Below are positions 8,997 to 17,356 of a stretch of DNA of 64,000 nucleotides, piece by piece. Position 1 is the stretch's first letter. Each line of letters starts with the position of its first letter. The notes beneath the pieces are model-generated. The model ran no database searches, was not told where the DNA came from, and saw only the letters and a list, made by a program, of their open reading frames with translations. The position numbers and the translations under genes are program-made. Source of the stretch: Chryseobacterium aureum (lineage in GTDB: Bacteria; Bacteroidota; Bacteroidia; Flavobacteriales; Weeksellaceae); contig NZ_CP034661.1 of assembly GCF_003971235.1 (NCBI RefSeq), positions 4,774,001 through 4,838,000 on the forward strand, written 5' to 3'.

Positions 8997-10475
8997 CTAT
9001 TTTTCTACGTTTCTGATAATGACAGTCTGTCCACCTTCTTTATTGGTGTTGATGCCGGAACCGTCAGGGTTTTTGAATTTATCAAGCTGCCATGTGTGAG
9101 AATGAATATTCACAGCGAATGTATTCGGAATTCCGATGATGTCTGAAATATCAACCATAGCCCCGAATTCCCATGAACCGAATTTCTGAAGATCTCCGGA
9201 TTGGTTGTAAGCCGTCTGCCATGCAGAATCATTTCTGTTGTGCTTCATGTTCAGCCATGGTTTGTACTGTTTGGTAGCGATGTTCAGCTGCCAGATGTAA
9301 GAATCGTGTTTGGCATTTTTGTAATAAGAATCACCGTCTTCCTGAATGTATACGTAGTTTTCAGTTACACATAAGTTATCAGGATTGATAAGATTGTTTC
9401 CTGGATTAGAATCTCCTTCAGCTACCACTTCCAGTTTTCCTGTCAGCATATTATTGGAGTTCAAAACTAGCTTGTACACTCTTCCCCACATTGTTAATCC
9501 GGCTTTTGGATTCACACCGTCAGAAGATTCTCCGGTAGCGGTAAAGTAGATTTCTCTTCCCTTTCCTGCACCTTTTCTGTAATCTACATCTTCCACTCTT
9601 GAAAAGCGGATGGCGTTATTATCAATATTTTTTTGGTTGATCTGAGCTCCTGTAAGATTTTTAGCGTTTGGAATTTCTACGAATTCTACATCGTAGCTGC
9701 TTCCTTTCGTCATATCCGTTTCAGTATAATTGTTGTTGGTTCTTTTTAAAGAATATAACTTACCGTTATCAAGATCTCCCTGTGTATCGGCTACGTACAT
9801 GATCAGCTGTCCCGCAGACTGGTGGGAAGAAGAATAAGACTGGTCTTCGCCAATAATGATATAAGATTTTCCGTTAGAAACATCTTTAGGAAGCGGAACA
9901 GCATTTTCCATAGAAGCCTTTCCTAAAGCTGGCTTTACTCTCGTTTTATCGGATGCCTGAGAGGCTGGTGCCAGCGGATTAAGAGCATGAACCATACTTT
10001 CTTCCCCTGACTCCCCGGCAGTAAGAAATGCACTGAAGCCATGGATTTCCGGAGTAGCCAAAGTTGCAGAACACAATCTTGTCATTCCTCCGGTTCCGTT
10101 TAAGATATATTCTCCTTTTACAGGCTTAAAAGTTTTATCTAAATACACTCTGGATACCGATTGTTTGATCTCGTGGTTGGTGATCATCAGATACCCGTCT
10201 GAGTTAGGATCTTTCATAATGCCCATTCCGTCCGGCTGACCTCCGAAAACGAAATCGGGTGAACCCGGAAGAACATCAGAACTGGAAATAAGGGTCGTAA
10301 TATTTAAATTTTCAAAACCTGGCATTCCAAAAACGAAAGCCGATTCTTTAGAAAAATTTTCAATCTTGATTTTGTCATTGACAGGGGTATTGGAATCCCC
10401 GTTATTGTCATCATTACAACCCTGAAAAACAGTGGCTGCAAGGAATAGAGCTCCAATAGTCTGGTTAATTTTCAT
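8997..10475 (-). CDS. PhoX-like (DUF839) lipoprotein
   Basis: A 492-residue protein with a lipoprotein signal (VFQGCND, Cys20), so it is probably anchored facing the periplasm or outside. Segments such as GYLMITNHEI (about 96-105) and the later NPDNLCVTENYVYIQEDGDS resemble the calcium-binding beta-propeller repeats of PhoX alkaline phosphatases. The family call is tentative because I cannot confirm the full set of metal ligands. It is the first gene of a unit with the di-heme peroxidase. Confidence 0.55.
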   Translation of the reverse strand: MKINQTIGALFLAATVFQGCNDDNNGDSNTPVNDKIKIENFSKESAFVFGMPGFENLNITTLISSSDVLPGSPDFVFGGQPDGMGIMKDPNSDGYLMITNHEIKQSVSRVYLDKTFKPVKGEYILNGTGGMTRLCSATLATPEIHGFSAFLTAGESGEESMVHALNPLAPASQASDKTRVKPALGKASMENAVPLPKDVSNGKSYIIIGEDQSYSSSHQSAGQLIMYVADTQGDLDNGKLYSLKRTNNNYTETDMTKGSSYDVEFVEIPNAKNLTGAQINQKNIDNNAIRFSRVEDVDYRKGAGKGREIYFTATGESSDGVNPKAGLTMWGRVYKLVLNSNNMLTGKLEVVAEGDSNPGNNLINPDNLCVTENYVYIQEDGDSYYKNAKHDSYIWQLNIATKQYKPWLNMKHNRNDSAWQTAYNQSGDLQKFGSWEFGAMVDISDIIGIPNTFAVNIHSHTWQLDKFKNPDGSGINTNKEGGQTVIIRNVEK

Positions 10476-10504
10476 AATTATATTTTTTTGAATTTCGATT
10501 ATGG

Positions 10505-10512
10505 CAAAACTA
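10505..10512 (-). promoter_or_regulatory. -7 promoter element for the PhoX-like/peroxidase operon
   Basis: The minus strand reads TAGTTTTG, an exact TANNTTTG match 29 bases upstream of the ATG at 10475. Confidence 0.5.
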
Positions 10513-10646
10513 AAGGTCTATTGTTAACTAAGTTTTACGAGGACAAAACAAATAGTTTAAGATTATGTGATGATTTGTTAAGATAAGATCAATAATTAGA
10601 ACGGATATAAATAAAGCGACTTTGATGAAAACGTTCGTAAGAATAA

Positions 10647-10996
10647 TATATTATAACGCAGAGACGCTAAGGCTTTTATAAATCTGCCTTTCTCGTTCGC
10701 AAAGGCATTCCATTCGGCAAAAAACGCAATCATTTCATGGCTTAGTGTAACGCCTTAGCGAACAGAAATATTTATGATAGCATGAGAACTTCTTTCGATT
10801 TTAGCGTTAAATACAACATATATTATAACGCAGAGACGCTAAGACTTTTATACATCTACTTTTTTCGTTCGCAAAGGCATTCTATTTAGTAAAAAAACGC
10901 AATCATTTCATGGCTGAGTGTAACGCCTTAGCGAACGAAAATATTTAAGATAAAATAAATGTTTCTTTGCGATCCTTAGCGTTAAATAAAACATTT
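10647..10996. repeat. Tandem duplication of a 172-bp intergenic element
   Basis: The sequence starting ATTATAACGCAGAGACGCTA occurs at 10650 and again at 10822 (period 172). Each copy contains a match to TTCGTTCGCAAAGGCATTC, an AACGCAATCATTTCATGGCT core and a closing TTAGCGTTAAATA. The two copies differ by scattered substitutions, so the duplication is not brand new. The flanks (10476-10640 and 10997-11100) show nothing recognisable. Confidence 0.8.
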
Positions 10997-11269
10997 AATG
11001 AGGATTGTATAAGCTTTTTCCTGAATTATTTTAACTTCCCACAGATTTCACGATGACACAGATGTTTATGGGAAATTTGTTTTATCTGATAGAAGTATAA
11101 TTATTACTCACGCTTAGTCGGAATCAATGAAATTGATTCCCTTGTTTGCCTTCTTAAAATGGTTTATAATAAAAAATAATCTTTGCGTTAAAAAAACTTG
11201 TTACTTAATTCATTCAACAGTAATTGAATATTTTGGGATGGATTAAAACACACAGACACACTATAAGTC

Positions 11270-11452
11270 TTTAACACAAAGGATAAATAATTCAACTGCT
11301 TTATTTAAAGAAAGCAAAGAGCAGTGACTTTGTCACTGATGAAGCTCATGCATATATTCGCGCTTAGTCAGAATCAATGAAGTTGATTCCATTCTTTGCA
11401 TCCTGAGATTATAAAGTATTATAGAAAAAACTTTGCGTTAAAAAAACATAAT
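11270..11452. repeat. Dispersed intergenic element, copy A
   Basis: This stretch shares blocks, in reverse complement, with 25310-25505. The shared blocks include AGTGACTTTGTCACTGATGA, TCAATGAAGTTGATT and CTTTGCGTTAAAAAA. It contains the palindrome GTGACTTTGTCAC and an interrupted palindrome around GAATCAATGAAGTTGATTC. A partial version lies just upstream at 11108-11200 with GGAATCAATGAAATTGATTC. Confidence 0.75.
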
Positions 11453-11467
11453 ATATGGCAAAAACAA

Positions 11468-11499
11468 CCCCGGCTGTCTCGATTCCGAGACAGCCGGGG
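11468..11499 (-). terminator. Terminator of alaS
   Basis: A perfect 14-bp GC-rich inverted repeat (CCCCGGCTGTCTCG at 11468-11481, complement at 11486-11499) with a 4-base loop. On the minus strand it is followed by TTGTTTTT. It lies 28 bases beyond the alaS stop. Confidence 0.85.
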
Positions 11500-11526
11500 C
11501 TAAAATTTATAATAGATATTTCTATT

Positions 11527-14130
11527 TTAGAGAGTCAAAGCTTTTTGGTAAGCGTTTTCTAAACCTTCAAGGTTTTTACCACCTGCTGTTGCAAAGCCTG
11601 GATTTCCACCACCACCGCCTTGGATTTCCTTAGCGAGATCTTTTACGATAGCTCCGGCCTGATATTCTGCCGCAAGATCATCAGAAACTCCAACGGTAAT
11701 CATTGGTTTTCCGTCCGCATCAGAAAGAATAATCGTTACCGAAGTTGGAATTTCTCTCTTCAGCTGGAATACAATATCTTTCACAGAACCTGCATCCAGA
11801 GAGGTTTTCTTTACAAGAAGCTGCTTGTTGCCTTTCTGCTCATAAGCCGTCTTCCATTCTCCGATTTCTCCTTTTGCCTTTTCCTTTTTAAGAGCATCTA
11901 CTTCAACCTTCAATGATGTATTTTCTTCGATAAGCTTTTCGATAGATCTTACCACATCCTTAGACTTGAGTAGTTGAGAAAGTTCAGTGATCTGCTTTTC
12001 CAGATTGCTGAAATACTCCTCAGATTTGTCTCCTGAAATAGCCTCAATTCTTCTGATTCCTGCAGCAGCAGAACCTTCAGAAGTGATCTTGAAATGACCA
12101 ATTTCGCTGGTGTTTTTTACGTGAGTTCCTCCGCAAAGTTCTTTTGAACTTCCGAACTGGATCATTCTCACACTGTCACCATATTTTTCACCAAACAAAG
12201 CCATCGCACCTTTGTCCAGAGCTTCCTGGATCGGAATATTTCTGAATTCCTGTAAAGCAATACTTTCTTTGATCTTTTTATTTACTTTTTCTTCGATTAA
12301 TGCCAGTTCTTCCTCAGTCATTTTGTTAAAGTGAGAGAAGTCGAAACGCAGATAATCCGGACCTACATAAGAACCTTTCTGCTCTACGTGAGTTCCTAAA
12401 ACATCTCTTAAAGCCTCATGCAGAAGGTGAGTTACAGAGTGGTTAGCCTGGGAGTTTTTTCTTTCTGAAGCATTTACTTTAGCATAGAAAACAGCTCCTG
12501 CATCTTTCGGAAGACCATTGATCAACGAAATAATCAATCCGTTTTCTTTTTTAGTTTCCAACACTTCGAAGCTTTCAACAGCATTTTCAAGAACACCTTT
12601 GTCACCAACCTGTCCACCTCCTTCAGGGTAGAAAGGAGAGCTGCTTAATACTACCTGATAAAATTCTCCGTCTTTATTTTCTACCTTTCTGTATCTTGTA
12701 ATATACGTTTCAGATTCAGTCTGGTCATATCCTACAAATGTTTCAGGTTTTGATTCAAGATTTACCCAGTCATAAACTTTCTGAGCAGAATCTGCTTTCG
12801 AACGAAGTTTCTGTTTCTCCATTTCAGCTTTGAAACCTTCTTCATCAATCGTTAACCCTTTTTCTTCAGCAATAATTCTTGTTAAATCATCAGGGAAACC
12901 ATACGTATCATACAACTCAAAAACTTCTTCGCTAGGTAATACTTTCTGATTATCTGCAATAGTCTGCTGGATCAGCTTTTCTACTCTGATCAGACCGTTT
13001 TCAATTGTTTTTAAGAATGAATCTTCTTCACTTTTGATGACTTCAGAAACCAGTTTTCCCTGTTTTTCAAGTTCTGGGAAGAAAGCTCCCATTTGTTCCT
13101 GTAGCACAGCAACCAATTTGTAAAGGAAAGGTTCTTTCATTTCCAGGAATCGGTAAGAATAGGAAATTCCTCTTCTTAAAATTCTTCTGATCACATAACC
13201 TGCTCCTCCGTTGGATGGCAATTGTCCGTCTGCAATGGCAAAGGAAACCGCTCTGATGTGGTCTACCACAACACGGATCGCAATATCTTTTTCGTTTTCT
13301 AAAATTCCGGTATATTTTTTACCTGAAAGTTCTTCAACTTTCGAAATAAGCGGAGTGAAAACATCGGTATCATAGTTGGAAGACTTCCCTTGAAGCGCCA
13401 TACAAAGACGTTCAAAGCCCATTCCCGTATCTACGTGCTGAGCTGGAAGCTTCTCTAAAGATTTATCTGCCTTTCTGTTGAACTCCATGAAAACCAGGTT
13501 CCATACTTCCACTACCTGAGGGTGATCCTGATTCACAAGAGAAATTCCAGGAACTGCCGCTTTTTCTTCAGGAGTTCTCAGGTCAATATGAATTTCCGAA
13601 CACGGTCCGCACGGTCCGCTTTCCCCCATTTCCCAGAAGTTATCTTTTTTATTTCCGTTGATGATTCTGTCTTCTGAAATATGAGACTTCCAGAAGTCAT
13701 ATGCATCCTGGTCTCTGTCCAGATTTTCTGAAGCATCCCCTTCAAAAATCGTTACGTATAAATTTTCTTTTGGAATTCCGTATACTTCAGTCAGTAATTC
13801 CCAGGCAAAAGCAATAGCCTCTTTTTTGAAGTAATCCCCGAAAGACCAGTTTCCTAACATTTCAAACATGGTATGGTGGTAAGTATCTCTACCTACATCA
13901 TCCAGATCATTGTGTTTCCCTGAGACTCTGAGACACTTCTGGGTATCAGCAATTCTAGGGGCGGTAGGGGTTTTGTAGCCAAGGAAGAAATCCTTGAACT
14001 GCGTCATTCCGGAGTTGGAAAACATAAGGGTAGGGTCGTCTTTCAGCACAATAGGAGCTGAAGGAACGATTAAATGCTCCTTACTTTTGAAATAATCTAA
14101 AAATTTTTGACGTATCTGTTGTGATGTCAT
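11527..14130 (-). CDS. alaS: Alanyl-tRNA synthetase
   Basis: An 867-residue class II aminoacyl-tRNA synthetase that charges tRNA-Ala in the cytoplasm and removes misattached Ser and Gly. The class II catalytic core fills residues 1-240 (MFEMLGNWSFGDY at 88-100 and the GESGPCGPCSEI stretch). The editing domain has the zinc ligands H564 and H568 (HSVTH) plus C666 and H670 (CGGTH). The C-Ala domain ends with the glycine-rich IQGGGGGNPGFATAGGKN. Length and motif order are normal. Confidence 0.98.
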   Translation of the reverse strand: MTSQQIRQKFLDYFKSKEHLIVPSAPIVLKDDPTLMFSNSGMTQFKDFFLGYKTPTAPRIADTQKCLRVSGKHNDLDDVGRDTYHHTMFEMLGNWSFGDYFKKEAIAFAWELLTEVYGIPKENLYVTIFEGDASENLDRDQDAYDFWKSHISEDRIINGNKKDNFWEMGESGPCGPCSEIHIDLRTPEEKAAVPGISLVNQDHPQVVEVWNLVFMEFNRKADKSLEKLPAQHVDTGMGFERLCMALQGKSSNYDTDVFTPLISKVEELSGKKYTGILENEKDIAIRVVVDHIRAVSFAIADGQLPSNGGAGYVIRRILRRGISYSYRFLEMKEPFLYKLVAVLQEQMGAFFPELEKQGKLVSEVIKSEEDSFLKTIENGLIRVEKLIQQTIADNQKVLPSEEVFELYDTYGFPDDLTRIIAEEKGLTIDEEGFKAEMEKQKLRSKADSAQKVYDWVNLESKPETFVGYDQTESETYITRYRKVENKDGEFYQVVLSSSPFYPEGGGQVGDKGVLENAVESFEVLETKKENGLIISLINGLPKDAGAVFYAKVNASERKNSQANHSVTHLLHEALRDVLGTHVEQKGSYVGPDYLRFDFSHFNKMTEEELALIEEKVNKKIKESIALQEFRNIPIQEALDKGAMALFGEKYGDSVRMIQFGSSKELCGGTHVKNTSEIGHFKITSEGSAAAGIRRIEAISGDKSEEYFSNLEKQITELSQLLKSKDVVRSIEKLIEENTSLKVEVDALKKEKAKGEIGEWKTAYEQKGNKQLLVKKTSLDAGSVKDIVFQLKREIPTSVTIILSDADGKPMITVGVSDDLAAEYQAGAIVKDLAKEIQGGGGGNPGFATAGGKNLEGLENAYQKALTL

Positions 14131-14173
14131 AGTATTGCTTTTGCTTTTTTTAATATCAAATTTTGATAAGATG

Positions 14174-14181
14174 CAAATTTA
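14174..14181 (-). promoter_or_regulatory. -7 promoter element for alaS
   Basis: The minus strand reads TAAATTTG, an exact TANNTTTG match 43 bases upstream of the alaS ATG. Confidence 0.5.
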
Positions 14182-14352
14182 AGATTTTTAAGCGATTTGT
14201 AATAATTTTATGCTATGTTTTGAATGGTGCTAAATTGTACAGTATTTGATATCATAGAAGTCTTAGTGAAGAACAAACAAGCGAAAGAATCTAATAATGA
14301 ATATACAAGGTTTAAAAATTTTATTTACCTTTCTGGAAATATTTGAGATAAA

Positions 14353-14652
14353 TTGAAAACTAAAGCACGAATACTTGCAGAATGGGTGATTGGATTTACA
14401 ATTGCTTATCCTGTTTTATTTCTACTGATTTATTTTTTTTCTGAATTCATTCAAGAATCTATAATTTCTACTTTGATGAATTTTTGCATTTACAGCATAG
14501 CTCCAATACTACTATTAAATTGGTTTTTATCAATTTGGAGTTTAAAACTTGAGAAAAGGATGATTGGATTTTGGGCATTATTTTTTACAGTAATATTTAC
14601 TTTCATTTTTAGTTTTGCATTCTATTTATTTAATACAGTAAAAATGTGTTGA
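14353..14652 (+). CDS. Small membrane protein, unknown function
   Basis: A 99-residue hydrophobic protein with three predicted transmembrane segments (about 10-32, 38-62, 70-95) and a basic loop (LKLEKRMIG). The reading frame opens with TTG (14353); there is no ATG nearer the start, so the start is uncertain. I do not recognise the family. It is isolated between alaS (divergent) and the ECF sigma gene. Confidence 0.55.
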   Translation: MKTKARILAEWVIGFTIAYPVLFLLIYFFSEFIQESIISTLMNFCIYSIAPILLLNWFLSIWSLKLEKRMIGFWALFFTVIFTFIFSFAFYLFNTVKMC

Positions 14653-14690
14653 TATTTTAAAAGATCTTGATTGTAATTGTGTACTGGAAT

Positions 14691-14715
14691 CTTATAGGTT
14701 TTCAAAACCTATAAG
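14691..14715. repeat. 25-bp near-perfect palindrome
   Basis: CTTATAGGTTTT, one C, then its exact complement. It sits after the small membrane gene but lacks a T tract, so it is either a weak terminator or a copy of a short dispersed palindrome. Confidence 0.6.
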
Positions 14716-14752
14716 GTTTGAGATAGTTATAATTAATAATAATCTATCTGAT

Positions 14753-14783
14753 TTTGCAATTTCCGTTTAACTTAGTACCTTCG
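14753..14783 (+). promoter_or_regulatory. Promoter of the ECF sigma gene
   Basis: TTTG at 14753-14756, a 19-base spacer, then TACCTTCG at 14776-14783 (7 of 8 positions fit TANNTTTG). This is the housekeeping Bacteroidota promoter layout, 33 bases before the ATG. Confidence 0.5.
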
Positions 14784-14816
14784 CTGTGATCGGAAATAAG
14801 ACAAAAAATCTTTCCA

Positions 14817-15371
14817 ATGACAAAAGATGAACAGCTGAAAAGCTGGATAGAACAATATTCAGGGCCGCTTTTGAAACGGGCGCTGTATGTACTTTCGAAT
14901 AAAGAAGATGCACAGGATGTTGTTCAGGAAGTTTTTCTTGCCGCTTATTCAGCTTATGATTCTTTTGAAGGGAAAAGTCAGGCGCTTACGTGGCTGATGG
15001 CTATTCTGAATAGAAAAGTCGCAGATTTTTACCGTAAAAAATATAAATCAGAACCCAATATCAGATTGGATCATTTTTTTGATGAAACCGGATCATGGAA
15101 AAATAATGATGTTTTAAATGACTGGAATGTATCCGGAGAAGAAGATGAGCTTTTGGACAGTGCAGAATTTAATAAAACATTGGAAGAATGTATTGAAGAA
15201 CTGCCTGCCAAATGGAAGATTCTGCTTAAAATGTATTATATAGAAGAAAAAAAAGCACCGGAAGTAAGTCAGGAATTAGAGGTTTCTACGACTAACCTTT
15301 GGAAGATTTTGCAAAGAAGCCGCATGCAGCTCAGAGAATGCCTGGAGTTTAACTGGTTTTCAAAATCATAA
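14817..15371 (+). CDS. ECF-type RNA polymerase sigma factor
   Basis: A 184-residue sigma-70 family protein of ECF size. Region 2 is at about 12-85 (DAQDVVQEVFLAAYSAYDSF and the TWLMAILNRKVADFYRKK stretch). Region 4 is near the C-terminus, with the helix-turn-helix APEVSQELEVSTTNLWKILQ at about 145-165. It recruits RNA polymerase to a specific set of promoters. The next gene, 4 bases downstream, is a zinc-motif anti-sigma-like protein, which suggests redox or envelope control. The regulon is unknown; the following DUF417 and MsrA-MsrB genes are candidates. Confidence 0.92.
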   Translation: MTKDEQLKSWIEQYSGPLLKRALYVLSNKEDAQDVVQEVFLAAYSAYDSFEGKSQALTWLMAILNRKVADFYRKKYKSEPNIRLDHFFDETGSWKNNDVLNDWNVSGEEDELLDSAEFNKTLEECIEELPAKWKILLKMYYIEEKKAPEVSQELEVSTTNLWKILQRSRMQLRECLEFNWFSKS

Positions 15372-15375
15372 AATC

Positions 15376-15645
15376 ATGATACGAAGAATACTACATATAT
15401 TATTTTTACCGTGCAGTGAAGCCACTTTACTGATGGAAAAAAGGAATGCCCAATCCATTTCTCCCAAGGAAAACAGGATGCTGAGCATGCACTTAATGAT
15501 CTGCAAATGGTGCAGAATGTACAATGAAAAGCTGGCGCTTCTGGATAAAGTTTTTAAAAAGAAGTTTTCTGAACAAAAAACAGAAATAAATGAATCTGAA
15601 ATTCAGGACTTTAAAAATAAAATGATCGATAAATTAAATTTCTAA
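15376..15645 (+). CDS. Zinc-finger anti-sigma-like protein (zf-HC2 type)
   Basis: An 89-residue protein with a CSEATLLMEKR segment (Cys13) followed by HLMICKWC, giving the H-x3-C-x2-C signature (H39, C43, C46) of ZAS-type anti-sigma domains. Such domains bind zinc and hold an ECF sigma factor, often releasing it when the cysteines are oxidised. There is no membrane segment, so it would be a soluble cytoplasmic form. The gene lies 4 bases after the sigma gene and is almost certainly cotranscribed. The function is inferred from motif and position. Confidence 0.75.
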   Translation: MIRRILHILFLPCSEATLLMEKRNAQSISPKENRMLSMHLMICKWCRMYNEKLALLDKVFKKKFSEQKTEINESEIQDFKNKMIDKLNF

Positions 15646-15682
15646 GAAAATTTCTGTCAGGATTATCAAATAGCTCCGACTA

Positions 15683-15690
15683 TACTTTTG
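15683..15690 (+). promoter_or_regulatory. -7 promoter element for the DUF417/msrAB unit
   Basis: TACTTTTG, an exact TANNTTTG match 34 bases before the ATG at 15725, in the gap after the anti-sigma-like gene. Confidence 0.45.
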
Positions 15691-15724
15691 AAAACAATAA
15701 AGTATTCATTAAAATCTTAAAAAC

Positions 15725-16168
15725 ATGGTCGGAACAGTACAGAAATCTAAAAATCTATTATCCGGAACCGGATATTACATCTCCCTTTTCGGAGCAGCGC
15801 TTATTTTGCTGTGGATCGGTATCTTCAAATTTACCCCCACAGAAGCAGCAGCCATAAAACCTTTGGTGGAAAACCATTTCTTAACTTTTTTCGTATATAA
15901 AATTATAAGCGTCCAGGCAATGTCAAATCTTATCGGAGCGATAGAAATTATCATTGCATTACTCCTGATATTTAGTGCGAAATTTGCTGTACTGAGAAAG
16001 TATGCAGGGATAGGAATGATCGTAACTTTTCTGGTGACATTAAGCTATTTGTTTACAACACCGGGAATATGGAAAATAGTAGACGGAGTGCCTGTGACGG
16101 ATTTCTTTATTTTAAAAGACCTTATGCTTTTAGGATTTGGATTCATGATCGTTCAAAATAATAAGTAA
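15725..16168 (+). CDS. DUF417 (YkgB/RclC-like) membrane protein
   Basis: A 147-residue inner-membrane protein with four hydrophobic segments (about 18-36, 58-80, 90-110, 123-143) and the family hallmark ILLWIGIFKFTPTEAAAIKP near the first segment. Members include E. coli RclC, part of a reactive-chlorine response; the molecular function is not established. Its stop codon shares one base with the start of the downstream msrAB gene, so translation is coupled, which fits a role in oxidant defence. Confidence 0.85.
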   Translation: MVGTVQKSKNLLSGTGYYISLFGAALILLWIGIFKFTPTEAAAIKPLVENHFLTFFVYKIISVQAMSNLIGAIEIIIALLLIFSAKFAVLRKYAGIGMIVTFLVTLSYLFTTPGIWKIVDGVPVTDFFILKDLMLLGFGFMIVQNNK

Positions 16169-17283
16169 TGAATAAAAAAGTAAAAATGAAAAATATATTC
16201 ATTGTACTCGGAATCATTCTGGGTATAGCAGTATTTGCTGCGGGATCCGGGCTTTTTAAAAAGAATAAGCCTAATGTAGCGGAAATAAAAAAAGAAAATG
16301 AGAAAATTATGGACAACAAAAACGTTAGAGAGATTTATTTTGCAGGTGGATGTTTCTGGGGAACAGAACATTTTTTTCAACAAATTCGCGGGGTAGTAGG
16401 AACAGAGGTAGGCTATGCTAATGGGAATACTCAAAACCCTACTTATGAAGAAGTGGTAAGCCATTCCACCGGTTTTGCAGAAACCGTAAAAGTACAATAT
16501 GATCCTGAACAGGTAGATCTGAAGCTGTTGATTGATCTGTATTTTAAAACCATCGATCCTACCAGTAAAGATCAGCAGGGAAATGACAGAGGAAACCAAT
16601 ACAGAACGGGAATCTATTTCACCAATAAAACCGACGAAGCGTTGGTAAAAGATGAGGTTCAGAAGCTGGCAAAAAATTATAGCAAACCATTATTAGTAGA
16701 AACCATTCCATTGAAAAACTTCTACAGAGCGGAAGATTATCATCAGGATTATCTGGATAAAAATCCTGGCGGATACTGCCATATTGAACCGGGACTTTTT
16801 GAATTAGCTAAAAAAGCCAACCCGCTTCCAAAACCAACTTATCAGAAACAGGATAAAAAAGTTTTAAAAGAAAAGCTGACCGCAGAGCAATATAATGTTA
16901 CCCAGGAAAACGGTACAGAAAGACCTTTCCAGAATGAATACTGGAATGAAACCCGTGAAGGAATCTATGTGGATATCACAACAGGAGAGCCGTTGTTTGT
17001 CTCTACAGATAAATTTGAATCCGGATGTGGATGGCCAAGTTTCTCAAAACCTATTACGAAAGGATTAATTGATGAAAAAATGGACCGTACCCACGGGATG
17101 ACAAGAGTGGAAGTAAGAAGTAAAACCGGTGATGCCCATTTAGGACATGTCTTTACAGACGGACCAGAGGATAAAGGTGGACTTCGTTACTGCATCAACA
17201 GTGCTTCGCTGAAATTTATTCCAAAAGCCGAAATGGAAAGCAAAGGATACGGAAAATATCTTCCGTTGTTAGATAAAAAGTAA
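16168..17283 (+). CDS. msrAB: Membrane-anchored MsrA-MsrB fusion, peptide methionine sulfoxide reductase
   Basis: A 371-residue bifunctional enzyme reducing both S- and R-methionine sulfoxide in proteins. Residues 8-26 form a signal anchor or signal peptide, so it acts outside the cytoplasm. The MsrA domain (about 54-205) has the catalytic Cys62 in GGCFWG. The MsrB domain (about 230-355) has catalytic Cys342 in RYCINSAS and a probable recycling Cys287 in SGCGWPSF. The MsrB zinc-binding CxxC pairs are absent, as in PilB-type enzymes. The gene is translationally coupled to DUF417 and sits behind an ECF sigma/anti-sigma pair. Confidence 0.95.
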   Translation: MNKKVKMKNIFIVLGIILGIAVFAAGSGLFKKNKPNVAEIKKENEKIMDNKNVREIYFAGGCFWGTEHFFQQIRGVVGTEVGYANGNTQNPTYEEVVSHSTGFAETVKVQYDPEQVDLKLLIDLYFKTIDPTSKDQQGNDRGNQYRTGIYFTNKTDEALVKDEVQKLAKNYSKPLLVETIPLKNFYRAEDYHQDYLDKNPGGYCHIEPGLFELAKKANPLPKPTYQKQDKKVLKEKLTAEQYNVTQENGTERPFQNEYWNETREGIYVDITTGEPLFVSTDKFESGCGWPSFSKPITKGLIDEKMDRTHGMTRVEVRSKTGDAHLGHVFTDGPEDKGGLRYCINSASLKFIPKAEMESKGYGKYLPLLDKK

Positions 17284-17292
17284 TGTGAAAGG

Positions 17293-17318
17293 AAGGCTGC
17301 CATCTGGCAGCCTTTTTA
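17293..17318 (+). terminator. Terminator after msrAB
   Basis: A 10-bp inverted repeat (AAGGCTGCCA at 17293-17302, complement at 17305-17314) with a 2-base loop followed by T residues, 10 bases past the stop. Confidence 0.85.
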
Positions 17319-17356
17319 TTGTTATATAATCAATCCTGGAAAGTAATATATTTTTT

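Noticed and set aside
16153..16599. 148-codon minus-strand frame over msrAB
   Set aside because: It lies wholly opposite the well-supported msrAB gene, and its protein has no sensible domain.
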